Assembly: GCA_035644395.1 (NCBI GenBank)
Contig: DASQOR010000021.1
Location: forward strand, 1-64,000
Length of the DNA: 64,000 bases
From: JBGPLJ01 sp035644395
GTDB lineage: Bacteria; Pseudomonadota; Gammaproteobacteria; Steroidobacterales; Steroidobacteraceae
Direction: 5' to 3'
The translations under genes and the position numbers were made by a program. A model generated the notes under the pieces. The model was given only the letters and a program-made list of their open reading frames with translations. It searched no databases and had not been told where the DNA came from. Position 1 is the first letter of the stretch; the number at the start of each line of letters is the position of its first letter. Below are positions 1 to 8,139 of the stretch, piece by piece.

Positions 1-506
1 GCCAGCAACAGCAGGTTGAAAACCTGTTGGCCAGAGAAGCGGATGCTCTTCGTGATCAGACCCTGCAGCTTGCCGAACGCAATCGCGCTGCCGCTGAAGG
101 ATACGGAGCCGATGATCCCGCCGACGACGGCGAGCGAGGAGGTTGCGTAGCCCGGATTCTCACCGCGGTACAGCTCCACTGCGGCAATCGCCGCGGCCGC
201 GCCGCCGCCCATGCCGTTGTACAGCGCGATCATCTGCGGCATGTCCGTCATCGCGACGCGCTTTCCGCTCCACCAGGCGAGACCACCGCCAACAACGATC
301 GCTGCGAGAATCAGGTCGTAGTTGGTCATTCCCGGATACAGGAATGACACCACCGTGGCGACCAACATTCCTGAGCCCGCCCACAAAATGCCGCTGCGGG
401 CGGTGACGGGCGAGCTCATGCGCTTGAGGCCGAGAATGAACAGCGCGGCCGTGACGAAATAGCTCGCCTGAATCAGGGTTTCCCTGCTGAGGACCGAAGA
501 ATCCAT
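1..506 (-). CDS. pntB: NAD(P) transhydrogenase subunit beta, partial (3' end outside window)
   Basis: N-terminal 168 codons of PntB, the membrane and NADP(H)-binding subunit of proton-translocating transhydrogenase, which couples proton flow across the inner membrane to hydride transfer from NADH to NADP+. The visible part is a run of hydrophobic helices beginning MDSSVLSRETLIQ, with the family-typical IALYNGMGGGAAA and SGSAIAFGKLQG segments. The ATG at 506-504 overlaps the stop of the upstream subunit gene by one base (TGATG), so translation is probably coupled. The gene runs off the left edge, so the NADP-binding domain is not seen. Identification is firm. Confidence 0.93.
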   Translation of the reverse strand, partial: MDSSVLSRETLIQASYFVTAALFILGLKRMSSPVTARSGILWAGSGMLVATVVSFLYPGMTNYDLILAAIVVGGGLAWWSGKRVAMTDMPQMIALYNGMGGGAAAAIAAVELYRGENPGYATSSLAVVGGIIGSVSFSGSAIAFGKLQGLITKSIRFSGQQVFNLLLL

Positions 507-841
507 CAGTGCGCCCCTTTGCCGGGCTGCGCAGTGTTGCCACGCGTACCGGTCTGGCGAGACCCGCTGGATTTGAACATCTCGAGCATGCGCTCGGTCA
601 CGACATAACCGCCAACCGCATTACCCGCGGCCAGCAACACGCCAATGAAGCCGATTGTCTTTTCGAGCGTCGTGTGGGCTCCGCCCAGGGCCACCATCGC
701 GCCAACCAGCACGATGCCGTGTACGAAGTTGGACCCCGACATCAGCGGCGTGTGCAGGATGACCGGCACGCGCGCGATGACCTCGTAGCCGGTGAAGGCC
801 GCGAGCATGAAGATATAGAGTGCGATTACGCCATCGATCAT
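506..841 (-). CDS. pntAb: NAD(P) transhydrogenase subunit alpha part 2 (membrane part)
   Basis: A 111-residue protein with about three transmembrane helices (residues ~4-22, 38-58, 64-85). It matches the small membrane piece of the alpha subunit in bacteria where PntA is split into two polypeptides. The segment HTPLMSGSNFVHGI is typical of this piece. It lies between the soluble alpha part and pntB, with a 4-bp ATGA overlap upstream and a one-base overlap downstream, a three-gene coupled operon. The last ~20 residues (after MLEMFKSSG) are polar and probably a cytoplasmic tail. Confidence 0.93.
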   Translation of the reverse strand: MIDGVIALYIFMLAAFTGYEVIARVPVILHTPLMSGSNFVHGIVLVGAMVALGGAHTTLEKTIGFIGVLLAAGNAVGGYVVTERMLEMFKSSGSRQTGTRGNTAQPGKGAH

Positions 842-1965
842 GTGCCACCCAGCGCCTTGCGCGTCGCTTCGTGCTTGATTTCCCCTGCGTGCGTGACGCA
901 GGATTGCGCGAATACCTCGTCATTCCAGTCGATCTTGAGCTCGCCCCTGTCGATGGCGGGCTTCAGCAAATTGAAGAGGTTGCGCGCATACATTTCACTC
1001 GCGTGATACGCCGCCGTGCTCGCGAGGTTGAGCGGCCCGACGATCCGCACGGAGCCGGCCTTGACCGTTTCGCCCGCGCGTGTGAGCTCGCAGTTGCCGC
1101 CCTGCTCGGCGGCGATGTCGACGATCAGCGCGCCCGGCTTCATGCGCTCCACGGCCGCGCGCGAAATGATGATGGGCGCTTTGCGGCCCGGGACCGACGC
1201 CGTCGTGATCACGGCATCGGCCACGGCGATCCGCGCATCCAGCGCTTGCTGCTGTTTCGCCTTTTCTTCCGCCGTGAGCTCGCGCGCGTAACCGCCCGCG
1301 CCTTCGGCCGACACGCCCGTTTCGACGAACTTCGCGCCGAGCGATTTCACCTGTTCGCGCGTCGCACTGCGGACGTCGTACGCTTCGACGACGGCGCCGA
1401 GACGTTTCGCCGTTGCGATCGCCTGCAGGCCCGCGACTCCGGCGCCGATCACGAGGACCTGGGCGGGCCGGATCGTGCCGGCGGCCGTGGTCAGCATCGG
1501 GAAGAACCGGTCGAGGAGCGATGCGGCGATCAGCGCCGCCTTGTAGCCCGCGACCGCAGCTTGCGAGGACAGCGCGTCCATCGACTGGGCACGGGAGATG
1601 CGCGGGATCAGTTCCATCGCGAGGCTCGTAATGCGCCTGGCCTGCATGGCGCGGACTTCCTCGAGCTTGGCGTGCGGCTGCACAAAGCCGACGAATACAG
1701 CGCCTTCCTTGAGCCGCGAGATCTCATCGAGGGTGGGCGGCGCGACTTTGACCAGCACGTCCGCCTGTGACAGCACGGCAGCCGCGTCGCCCGCGAACTC
1801 GGTGTTCTTGTAGAGCGTGTCCGGAAACTGGGCGCTGGCCCCGGCATCCTTCTGGACGAGCACGCGCGCCCCGAGGGCTGCGAACTTCTGGGTGACCTCT
1901 GGCACGAGCGCAACACGCGTCTCGTTGGGTGCAGTTTCCTTCACCACGCCAATCGTGATTGGCAC
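838..1965 (-). CDS. pntAa: NAD(P) transhydrogenase subunit alpha part 1 (NAD-binding part)
   Basis: A 375-residue soluble protein related to alanine dehydrogenase, which binds NAD(H) in the transhydrogenase complex. Visible landmarks are the N-terminal KETAPNETRVALVPE block, the Rossmann motif VIGAGVAGLQA near residue 170, and the mobile-loop region around the DARIAVADAVITTA segment. Length fits the split-alpha form. The start is GTG, chosen because it gives MPITIGVVKE and is preceded by a GGAGG sequence six bases upstream. It is first gene of the pnt operon. A small GC-rich hairpin lies just upstream. Confidence 0.94.
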   Translation of the reverse strand: MPITIGVVKETAPNETRVALVPEVTQKFAALGARVLVQKDAGASAQFPDTLYKNTEFAGDAAAVLSQADVLVKVAPPTLDEISRLKEGAVFVGFVQPHAKLEEVRAMQARRITSLAMELIPRISRAQSMDALSSQAAVAGYKAALIAASLLDRFFPMLTTAAGTIRPAQVLVIGAGVAGLQAIATAKRLGAVVEAYDVRSATREQVKSLGAKFVETGVSAEGAGGYARELTAEEKAKQQQALDARIAVADAVITTASVPGRKAPIIISRAAVERMKPGALIVDIAAEQGGNCELTRAGETVKAGSVRIVGPLNLASTAAYHASEMYARNLFNLLKPAIDRGELKIDWNDEVFAQSCVTHAGEIKHEATRKALGGT

Positions 1966-1982
1966 GTTCAGCCTCCGGGAGT

Positions 1983-2001
1983 CGGCGCCAGGCAGGCGCC
2001 G
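1983..2001. other. Small GC hairpin upstream of pntAa
   Basis: CGGCGCC at 1983-1989 and GGCGCCG at 1995-2001 form a perfect 7-bp stem around a 5-base loop. It sits 17 bases before the pntAa start, inside the probable 5' leader. No T-run follows in either direction, so it is not a standard terminator. A role in the leader is only a guess. Confidence 0.3.
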
Positions 2002-2077
2002 GAGTGTGATTCGATTCGAAGTATTCGGCGGGTCCTGCGGCAGGGCGTCGATATTAATCCAGCAAGTCGCTATGGCA

Positions 2078-2107
2078 TTGAATTATTGCATATTCCTGCC
2101 GTATCTT
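2078..2107 (+). promoter_or_regulatory. Candidate sigma70 promoter of the HNH gene
   Basis: TTGAAT at 2078-2083 and TATCTT at 2102-2107 are separated by 18 bp within the only AT-rich stretch between the divergent pnt and HNH genes. This would place the transcript start near 2114, downstream of the in-frame ATGs at 2086 and 2110, which supports the start at 2158. Confidence 0.35.
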
Positions 2108-2157
2108 ACATGAAGGACAGGCGCCCCTGCCCGGTTCAACGGAGCCTTGAGACGACG

Positions 2158-2829
2158 ATGTTCTCGACGATCGACCCGCTGCATGCCATCGACGCGCGCG
2201 ACAGTTTCATCGTGCGTTCGCGGGCGGCTGCGGGTCTCTCGCAGCAGGTGTTGCGCACGGACGTCGCCGGCATGCCGCTCGAGTGGATCGACTACAAGGA
2301 GGCGGCGCGCCTCTATCACATGGGCCAGGTGGCGTACGCCTGCGGGTCGACGCTCTACTCGCTCTTCGGCGGGACGAACGCGCGCAGCGGCTTGCGCACG
2401 CGGGTCGAGGTGAACTCGATCGTCGCGACCATCGGCCACACCCATAACCCCGGCAACACGCGCGCGGACTACACGCCGCCGCTCAACAACCAGACGCTGT
2501 TTCGCCGCGACGCGTATCTGTGCATGTATTGCGGCATGCGGTTCCCGTCGGCGCAGCTCTCGCGCGACCACATCCGGCCTTTCAGCCAGGGGGGCACCGA
2601 CACCTGGAACAACGTGGTCACCGCCTGCCGCCGCTGCAACAACGCGAAGGCATCACGCACGCCCGAGCAATCTGGAATGGAACTGCTGGCCGTGCCGTTC
2701 ACGCCGACCTACGCCGAATACATCTTCCTGAAGGGCCGGCGCGTCCTGGCTGACCAGATGGAATACCTGCTGGCGCATTTCCCGCGCCATAGCCCGCTGC
2801 ACGACCGCATCCAGCGCTGGCTCAGTTGA
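2158..2829 (+). CDS. HNH endonuclease family protein
   Basis: A 223-residue protein with a C-terminal HNH nuclease domain. Two zinc-knuckle pairs are visible (CMYCGM and CRRCNN), with the catalytic block LSRDHIRPFSQGG and the following Asn of NNVV between them, roughly residues 120-165. The N-terminal 110 residues are of no domain I recognise, but are typical of stand-alone McrA-like HNH proteins in proteobacterial chromosomes. The true target is unknown. The ATG at 2158 is preferred over longer starts (2086, 2110) because the promoter candidate lies downstream of the first of these and GGAG occurs about 13 bases before 2158. The 3' end converges on a degraded SDR gene. Confidence 0.82.
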   Translation: MFSTIDPLHAIDARDSFIVRSRAAAGLSQQVLRTDVAGMPLEWIDYKEAARLYHMGQVAYACGSTLYSLFGGTNARSGLRTRVEVNSIVATIGHTHNPGNTRADYTPPLNNQTLFRRDAYLCMYCGMRFPSAQLSRDHIRPFSQGGTDTWNNVVTACRRCNNAKASRTPEQSGMELLAVPFTPTYAEYIFLKGRRVLADQMEYLLAHFPRHSPLHDRIQRWLS

Positions 2830-3211
2830 CGAGCGCCACCGTCGCGCGCGCCGGTTGAAAAGACGCTGATGGGACCGCGCGAGGGGTCGATGCTGATCGC
2901 GGTGACGATCACGTCCTGGTTCGCGGCGGCGGCCGGCACGTCCGTCGCGTGCGTGATATCGCCTTGCACGTAGTGCAGCCGGTCGTTCGGGATCGGCTCT
3001 TTGGGGGCGCGCCGCGACATGCCCGTGACCGTATGGCCGCGTGCGAGAGCCAGCCGGACCGTCTCGAGCCCGACACCGCTGGTGGCGCCGATCACCAGGA
3101 TTCGAAGCGGCCGTCCCGCCGTGTTGCCGGCCAGGGAAGATAGACGGCAAGCGCTAGGATCAGAACGATGCCGCCGATCCATGACAGGGTCCGCCTCAGT
3201 GCACCCGCCAT
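2830..3211 (-). pseudogene. Frameshifted and truncated NAD(P)-binding SDR-like gene
   Basis: A minus-strand reading frame begins at ATG 3211 behind a GAGGAG sequence with a hydrophobic stretch (WIGGIVLILALAVYLPW). It then loses frame near 3130-3150. The neighbouring frame carries a clear Rossmann start (RILVIGATSGVGLETV) and continues with the SDR-like segment VTGMSRRAPKE and the acidic VQGDITHATDV. It does not end in its own stop but runs into the antisense of the HNH gene. Members of this NmrA/SDR group are usually over 200 residues, and here only ~125 remain. I infer a remnant with at least one frameshift and a lost 3' end. A sequencing error at the frameshift could explain part of it. Confidence 0.6.
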
Positions 3212-3283
3212 TCGCATGCTCCTCGAGGTATTTGGCAGCCTGATGTTACCCGCCGGCGCGGGCGGCCGGTAAACTGCCGGCCC

Positions 3284-4162
3284 ATGCTGTACCTCGTCGA
3301 CGCGTCGTATTTCGTCTTTCGCGCGTACTACTCGATGCCCCCTTCGATGGCGGATGCGGACGGCAATTCGACCCATGCGCTCTACGGCTTCGCGCGCTTT
3401 CTCGGCGACCTGCTGGAAGAGGTCCGGCCCGAGCACATCGCCATCGCGTTCGACGAGAGCCTCGAAACCTCGTTCCGCAACAAGATCTATCCCGCGTACA
3501 AGGCGAACCGCGAGCCGGCGCCCGAAGACCTGAAGCGCCAGTTCGAGCTCTGCCGCGAAGTCTGTTCGTACCTGGGGCTCGCGGGCTTCTCGAGCGATGA
3601 ATACGAGGCGGACGACATCATCGGCACGCTCGCGGTGCGCATGCGCGAGCGCGGGCTCAAGTCGACGCTGGTCACGCGCGACAAGGACCTCGCGCAGCTG
3701 GTGCGCGACGGCGACATCTTCTGGGACTATTCGGGCCGCGAAAAATATCACTACCACGACATCGCCGACCGCTTCGGCGTCGTGCCGGAACGCATGGCGG
3801 ACTACCTCGCGCTGACGGGCGACAGCGTGGACAACATCGCGGGCGTCCCGGGTATCGGCCCGAAGACGGCCGCGGCGATATTCGGCGAGTTTCGCTCGCT
3901 CGAGGATGTCTACGACAATCTCGAGCGCGTGGCGGCGCTCAAGGTGCGCGGCGCGGCGCAGCTGCCGGCCAGGCTGCGCGAGCACCGCGAAGCCGCGTTC
4001 CTCGCCCGGCGGCTGACCCTGATCGCCTGCGACATGCCGATCGTCGCCGGGGTCGCGGATCTCGCGCGCCGCGCGCCGGACGTCGGTGCGCTGCACGCTT
4101 TCTACGATCGCCAGAAATTCGGCGCGATGCTGAAGCGCCAGGCGGAGCGTCTCGCCGGCTGA
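3284..4162 (+). CDS. Stand-alone 5'-3' exonuclease (FEN / PolA N-domain family)
   Basis: A 292-residue protein matching the 5'-nuclease domain found at the N terminus of DNA polymerase I and in ExoIX-type proteins. Metal-binding acidic clusters are visible: VDASYFVFRA at the N terminus, FDES, the SSDEYEADDIIGTL block near residue 105-115, and TRDKDLAQLV. The helix-hairpin-helix DNA-binding motif is GVPGIGPKTAAAIFGEF. It lacks any polymerase or 3'-5' exonuclease domain, so it is not polA. Its likely role is removal of 5' flaps or RNA primers. The stop codon (4160-4162) is immediately followed by the left arm of a palindromic element. Confidence 0.9.
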   Translation: MLYLVDASYFVFRAYYSMPPSMADADGNSTHALYGFARFLGDLLEEVRPEHIAIAFDESLETSFRNKIYPAYKANREPAPEDLKRQFELCREVCSYLGLAGFSSDEYEADDIIGTLAVRMRERGLKSTLVTRDKDLAQLVRDGDIFWDYSGREKYHYHDIADRFGVVPERMADYLALTGDSVDNIAGVPGIGPKTAAAIFGEFRSLEDVYDNLERVAALKVRGAAQLPARLREHREAAFLARRLTLIACDMPIVAGVADLARRAPDVGALHAFYDRQKFGAMLKRQAERLAG

Positions 4163-4232
4163 TTTAATGGGGACATTCCTGATTTCGGGGTACATAACTT
4201 GCGATAGCGAAATCAGGAATGTCCCCATTAAA
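4163..4232. repeat. Perfect 25-bp inverted repeat, copy 1 of a palindromic element
   Basis: Arms 4163-4187 and 4208-4232 are exact reverse complements around a 20-base spacer. The core AATGGGGACATTCCTGATTT is shared with the element at 21160-21245. The left arm starts one base after the exonuclease stop codon, and the right arm supplies the in-frame ATG (4219) of the next gene. GGGGACA-type palindromes of this kind are commonly scattered in gammaproteobacteria and associated with REP-type (RAYT) transposition. That link is from general knowledge; no transposase is in this window. Confidence 0.85.
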
Positions 4233-5127
4233 TGACCCCTTTTCCGTCTTTGCCGGCATCGCCACGCTCCTCAAGCGTGAGCTCGGCACCCGCGTGGCCG
4301 CAGAGCCGGCGGCCCGTGTCGGCGGTGGCTGCATCAACGAGACCTGGCGCTGGGAGGGCGATGCCGGGCCGCTCTTCGTGAAACTTGCCGCCCCGACCCG
4401 GCTCGCGATGCTGGAAGCGGAAGCGGCCGGGCTCACTGAGCTCTCGTCCGCCCGCGCCCTGCGCGTGCCGCGACCGCTCGCGGTCGGCATGACGGCCGAT
4501 TGCGCCGTGCTCGCGCTCGAATGGGTCGACTTCGCGTCGAATCAGCCGCAGTCGGAGACCGCGCTCGGCGAGCAGCTCGCCTGGCAGCATCGCGTGCTCG
4601 CCCGCGATTTCGGCTGGTCCCGCGACAACACGATCGGCAGCACTGCGCAACGCAACGATACGCGCGCCGACTGGCCGTCGTTTTTTCGCGATTTGAGGCT
4701 CGGGCCGCAATTGGCGCTCGCCGCGGAAAATGGCCATGCGGCCCTGCTCGCGGAGCGCGGCGGGCGGCTGCTTGAATCACTGCCCGCTTTTTTCACCAGC
4801 TACCGGCCAGTGCCCTCGCTCCTGCACGGCGATCTCTGGGGCGGGAATTGGGGAACCGATGCCAGGGGGCAGCCGGTCGTGTTCGACCCGGCCGTGTACT
4901 ACGGCGACCGCGAGGCGGACATCGCGATGACGAAGCTCTTCGGCGGCTTCGGTCACCGGTTCTACACGGCCTATCACGCGAACTGGCCGCTCGATCAGGC
5001 TGCGGGCGCAAGGCGCGGGCTCTACAACCTCTACCACGTGCTGAATCACCTGAATCTCTTCGGCGGCGGCTATCTCGCGCAGGCCGAGGAGATCATCGGG
5101 CGGCTGCTCGCCGAACTCGGCCGCTAG
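4219..5127 (+). CDS. Fructosamine kinase family protein
   Basis: A 302-residue kinase-fold protein of the fructosamine-3-kinase / ketosamine-kinase family, which phosphorylates sugar-amine adducts so that they fall off proteins. Landmarks are the glycine-rich VGGGCINETWRW, the ATP-binding lysine in LFVKLAAP, the catalytic LLHGDLWGGNWG and the metal-binding VFDPAVYYGDREADIAM. The family normally begins ~25-30 residues before GGGCIN, and here it begins 35 before it. The ATG at 4219 and first four codons (M-S-P-L) lie inside the right arm of the palindromic element and have no good ribosome site (AGG at 4216). The element may therefore have replaced the original start. The 3' end overlaps the next convergent gene by 4 bp. 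Confidence 0.88.
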   Translation: MSPLNDPFSVFAGIATLLKRELGTRVAAEPAARVGGGCINETWRWEGDAGPLFVKLAAPTRLAMLEAEAAGLTELSSARALRVPRPLAVGMTADCAVLALEWVDFASNQPQSETALGEQLAWQHRVLARDFGWSRDNTIGSTAQRNDTRADWPSFFRDLRLGPQLALAAENGHAALLAERGGRLLESLPAFFTSYRPVPSLLHGDLWGGNWGTDARGQPVVFDPAVYYGDREADIAMTKLFGGFGHRFYTAYHANWPLDQAAGARRGLYNLYHVLNHLNLFGGGYLAQAEEIIGRLLAELGR

Positions 5128-5852
5128 CGCGTCTTGGCGGGAATCTGGATGCTGCCGCGGACGCGGCTGAAGTTGATGTCGCCGCTGCCGTCCGACAGGA
5201 CGGCGAGGCCGCGGGCGGCTTCATCGACGTTGATGTCGCCGGAGCCATCCGACGTAACCTCGACTTTGCCGGCGACCTTGTTGACCTTGATGTCGCCCGA
5301 CCCGTCCTTGAGCGTGACGTTGCCCTGGACGCCTGTCACGGTGAGGTCGCCGGAATCGTCGTCGATGACGACATCCTGCGCGACGTCATGCACCAGGATG
5401 TCGCCGGAATCGTCCCTGAGGTCGAGCGACAGGACTCCCGCCACTTCAAGGTCGCCGCTCGAATCCGTCACCTTCACCGGGAGGTTCGCCGGCAACGTCA
5501 CCGTGAGGTCGAGGGTCGCGTAGGGTGAACGGCCGAAGAGATGCAGCATGCCGCCGCTCGGTGTCGCCGAACGGATGTGCAGCACGTTGGCGTCGCGTGT
5601 CATCTCGAGCTCGATGCCTGCCATCATGTCGTCGCTCGAGGCGCAGGCCTTGCCGCGGGCATCGACGCCGCCGGACCCCGTCACGCCGTTCACGTGCAGG
5701 TCGCCCGCTTGCGCTTCGATTTCGACGCGCTCGATGCCGGCAAGCGGCGATGTCGCCGCGCGTTCGGCGCCAACCTTGCATTCGCCGGCATCCGCAGCGG
5801 CGGCGAAGACCGAGCAGCAGGTAAGACCTGCAAGGGCCAGCCGGGCTCTCAT
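5124..5852 (-). CDS. Secreted DUF4097-like repeat protein
   Basis: A 242-residue protein with an N-terminal signal peptide (LALAGLTCCSVFAAAADA). From residue ~130 it carries six successive repeats built on the pattern SGD(L/I)xVxxV: SSGDLEVAGV, DSGDILVHDV, DSGDLTVTGV, GSGDIKVNKV, GSGDINVDEA and GSGDINFSRV. This is the repeated strand-turn pattern of DUF4097/DUF2807 putative adhesin domains, which fold as a right-handed beta-solenoid. Location is probably periplasm or envelope and function is unknown. The repeats are so regular that the DNA is locally repetitive as well. It is convergent with the kinase gene. Confidence 0.78.
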   Translation of the reverse strand: MRARLALAGLTCCSVFAAAADAGECKVGAERAATSPLAGIERVEIEAQAGDLHVNGVTGSGGVDARGKACASSDDMMAGIELEMTRDANVLHIRSATPSGGMLHLFGRSPYATLDLTVTLPANLPVKVTDSSGDLEVAGVLSLDLRDDSGDILVHDVAQDVVIDDDSGDLTVTGVQGNVTLKDGSGDIKVNKVAGKVEVTSDGSGDINVDEAARGLAVLSDGSGDINFSRVRGSIQIPAKTR

Positions 5853-5908
5853 CGTGGGCGATACTCCGCGAGGAAACGTGAGCGCCTTTTACACCATCGA
5901 GGACCCGG

Positions 5909-5936
5909 TTGCGATGCCGGGATACTCGGTTATGCT
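5909..5936 (+). promoter_or_regulatory. Weak candidate promoter of acs
   Basis: TTGCGA at 5909-5914 and TATGCT at 5931-5936 with a 16-bp spacer, 43 bases before the acs start. It is the best sigma70-like pair in the divergent gap, but both boxes match poorly. Confidence 0.28.
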
Positions 5937-5979
5937 CGGCGCTGACGCCGGCTGGAATCATTTCACTTAAGGAGCTGCG

Positions 5980-8097
5980 ATGTCGTCGAAGGGCGGGCCC
6001 CGCGAGAAGGCGAACAAGAGCATCGAATCGACGCTGCTCGAGCAGCGGCGGTTCCGGCCGGCGGCGGACTTCACCGCGCGGGCACGCATCAAGCCCGCGG
6101 ATTTCAGCGCCCTGCACGCGAAGGCGGAGCGCGACTACACCGGCTTCTGGGGCGACCTCGCGCGCGAGCAGCTCACCTGGCACCGGCCTTTCCATACCTC
6201 GCTCGACGAGTCGCACGCGCCGAACTACCGCTGGTTCATCGACGGCGACCTGAACGTTTCCTACAACTGCGTCGACGTGCATCTCGCCGCACAAGCGCAG
6301 AAGACCGCAATCATCTGGGAAGGCGAGCCGGGCGAAGTGCGCAAGCTCACCTATGCCGGGCTGCACGCGGAAATCTGCCGCACGGCGAACGCGCTGAAGG
6401 CGCTCGGTATCCACAAGGGCGACCGCGTCATCATTTATATGCCGATGCTTCCCGAGGCGGTGGTCGCGATGCATGCCTGCGCCCGCATCGGCGCCATCCA
6501 CTCGGTCGTCTTCGGCGGGTTCTCCGCGCTCTCGCTCCGGGACCGCATCGAGGATACGGGTGCGAAGCTCGTCATCACGACGGATGGGGGCTACCGCGGG
6601 GGTCATGTCATCGAACTCAAGGCGGCGACGGACAAGGCGCTCGACGGCCACTGCCGCACGGTCGAGAAGGTGATCGTCTTCAGGCGCACGGGCGCTCCCG
6701 TGCCGATGCAGCCGGGCCGTGATCTCTGGTGGCACGAACTTGTGCCCCGGCAGGCGGCGACCTGCGAACCGGAATGGGTGAACGCGGAGCATCCGCTTTT
6801 CCTGCTCTACACGTCGGGCTCGACGGGCAAGCCGAAGGGCATCCAGCACTCGTCCGCCGGTTATCTCCTCGGCGCCAAACTTACGTGCCTCTGGGTGTTC
6901 GATCTCAACGACCGCGACATCATGTGGTGCACGGCGGACATCGGCTGGGTGACCGGGCACAGCTATGTCGCGTACGGGCCGCTCGCGGCGGGCGCGACCA
7001 TCGTGATGTATGAGGGCGGCCCGACGCATCCGGACGGCGGCCGCATCTGGAGCATCTGCCAGAAGCACGGCGTGACGATTTTCTACACCGCACCCACCTT
7101 GATCCGCGCGCTCATGAAGCTCGGCGACGAGATTCCGGCGAAATACGACTTGTCGAAGCTGCGCCTGCTCGGCAGCGTCGGCGAGCCGATCAACCCGGAG
7201 GCGTGGATCTGGTACCAGAAAACCATCGGCAAGGGCCGCTGCCCGGTCGTCGATACCTGGTGGCAGACCGAAACGGGCAACATCATGATTTCGCCCATGC
7301 CCGGGGTCACCGCGACCAAGCCGGGTTCCTGCACGATTCCCCTGCCGGGGATCCTCGCGGACATCGTCGACGAGGACGGCAACACCGTCACGACGTCCGA
7401 TGCCGGCGGTTACCTCGTCATCCGCAAGCCCTGGCCCTCGATGCTGCGCACGATCTGGGGCGACAACCACCGCTACATCGCGACCTACTGGGAGAAATTC
7501 CAGAACCGTTTCTACGTGGCGGGCGACAGTGCGCATCGCGACGACGACGGCTTTGTCTGGATCATGGGCCGGATCGACGATGTGCTGAACATCGCCGGTC
7601 ACCGGCTCGGCACGATGGAAATCGAATCGGCGCTGGTCGCGCACAAGCGCGTCGCGGAAGCCGCGGTGGTCGGCCGCCCGCATCCGATCAAGGGTGAATC
7701 GGTCTTCGCGTTCGTTGTCTGCCGCGGCGCGCGGCCGACGGGCGATACCGGCGCCTTCGTCGCCGAGCTGCGCGAGTGGGTGAGCGAGCAGCTCGGCTCG
7801 ATCGCCAGGCCCGACGACATCCGCTTCGCCGACAATCTCCCGAAGACGCGCTCCGGCAAGATCATGCGGCGGCTCCTGCGCAGCATCGCGCGCGAGGAGG
7901 AGATCACCGAGGACATCACGACGCTCGAGAATCCCGCGATCATCGAGCAGCTGCGCGGTAACACGGCGCAGAAACCGGCAGCGAAGCGCAAGCCGAAGTC
8001 GAAACGCAAGCCGAAGCCGGTACCCGAGCCGCGCTCAAAGTCGCGATCGAAGCCGAAGGCGAAGCGTCGCCTGGCGACGGCACGGCGAGGGAAATAG
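5980..8097 (+). CDS. acs: Acetyl-CoA synthetase (AMP-forming)
   Basis: A 705-residue adenylate-forming enzyme converting acetate, ATP and CoA to acetyl-CoA. Visible are the N-terminal YTGFWGDLARE, the P-loop-like LYTSGSTGKPKG, the GEPINPEAW and VDTWWQTETG core motifs, the hinge GRIDDVLNIAGHRL and the C-terminal PKTRSGKIMRR, whose Lys is the usual acetylation site controlling the enzyme. The ATG follows AAGGAG by 7 bases. After residue ~662 the protein continues into a ~45-residue tail made almost only of Lys, Arg, Pro, Ser and Ala, which normal Acs (about 650 residues) lacks. Propionyl-CoA synthetase is the main alternative, but the motifs favour acetate. Confidence 0.9.
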   Translation: MSSKGGPREKANKSIESTLLEQRRFRPAADFTARARIKPADFSALHAKAERDYTGFWGDLAREQLTWHRPFHTSLDESHAPNYRWFIDGDLNVSYNCVDVHLAAQAQKTAIIWEGEPGEVRKLTYAGLHAEICRTANALKALGIHKGDRVIIYMPMLPEAVVAMHACARIGAIHSVVFGGFSALSLRDRIEDTGAKLVITTDGGYRGGHVIELKAATDKALDGHCRTVEKVIVFRRTGAPVPMQPGRDLWWHELVPRQAATCEPEWVNAEHPLFLLYTSGSTGKPKGIQHSSAGYLLGAKLTCLWVFDLNDRDIMWCTADIGWVTGHSYVAYGPLAAGATIVMYEGGPTHPDGGRIWSICQKHGVTIFYTAPTLIRALMKLGDEIPAKYDLSKLRLLGSVGEPINPEAWIWYQKTIGKGRCPVVDTWWQTETGNIMISPMPGVTATKPGSCTIPLPGILADIVDEDGNTVTTSDAGGYLVIRKPWPSMLRTIWGDNHRYIATYWEKFQNRFYVAGDSAHRDDDGFVWIMGRIDDVLNIAGHRLGTMEIESALVAHKRVAEAAVVGRPHPIKGESVFAFVVCRGARPTGDTGAFVAELREWVSEQLGSIARPDDIRFADNLPKTRSGKIMRRLLRSIAREEEITEDITTLENPAIIEQLRGNTAQKPAAKRKPKSKRKPKPVPEPRSKSRSKPKAKRRLATARRGK

Positions 8098-8139
8098 GCG
8101 GCGCGGCGGACTCACCGCGGTTGCGCTACTCTCGCGCGC

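Noticed and set aside
506..1965. Alpha subunit of transhydrogenase broken into two genes
   Set aside because: The split pntAa/pntAb form with small overlaps is normal in many proteobacteria; no frameshift is needed to explain it.
5446..7683. 745-codon open frame on the minus strand opposite acs
   Set aside because: Arg/Asp/His-rich composition and lack of any motif mark it as the antisense shadow of a GC-rich gene.
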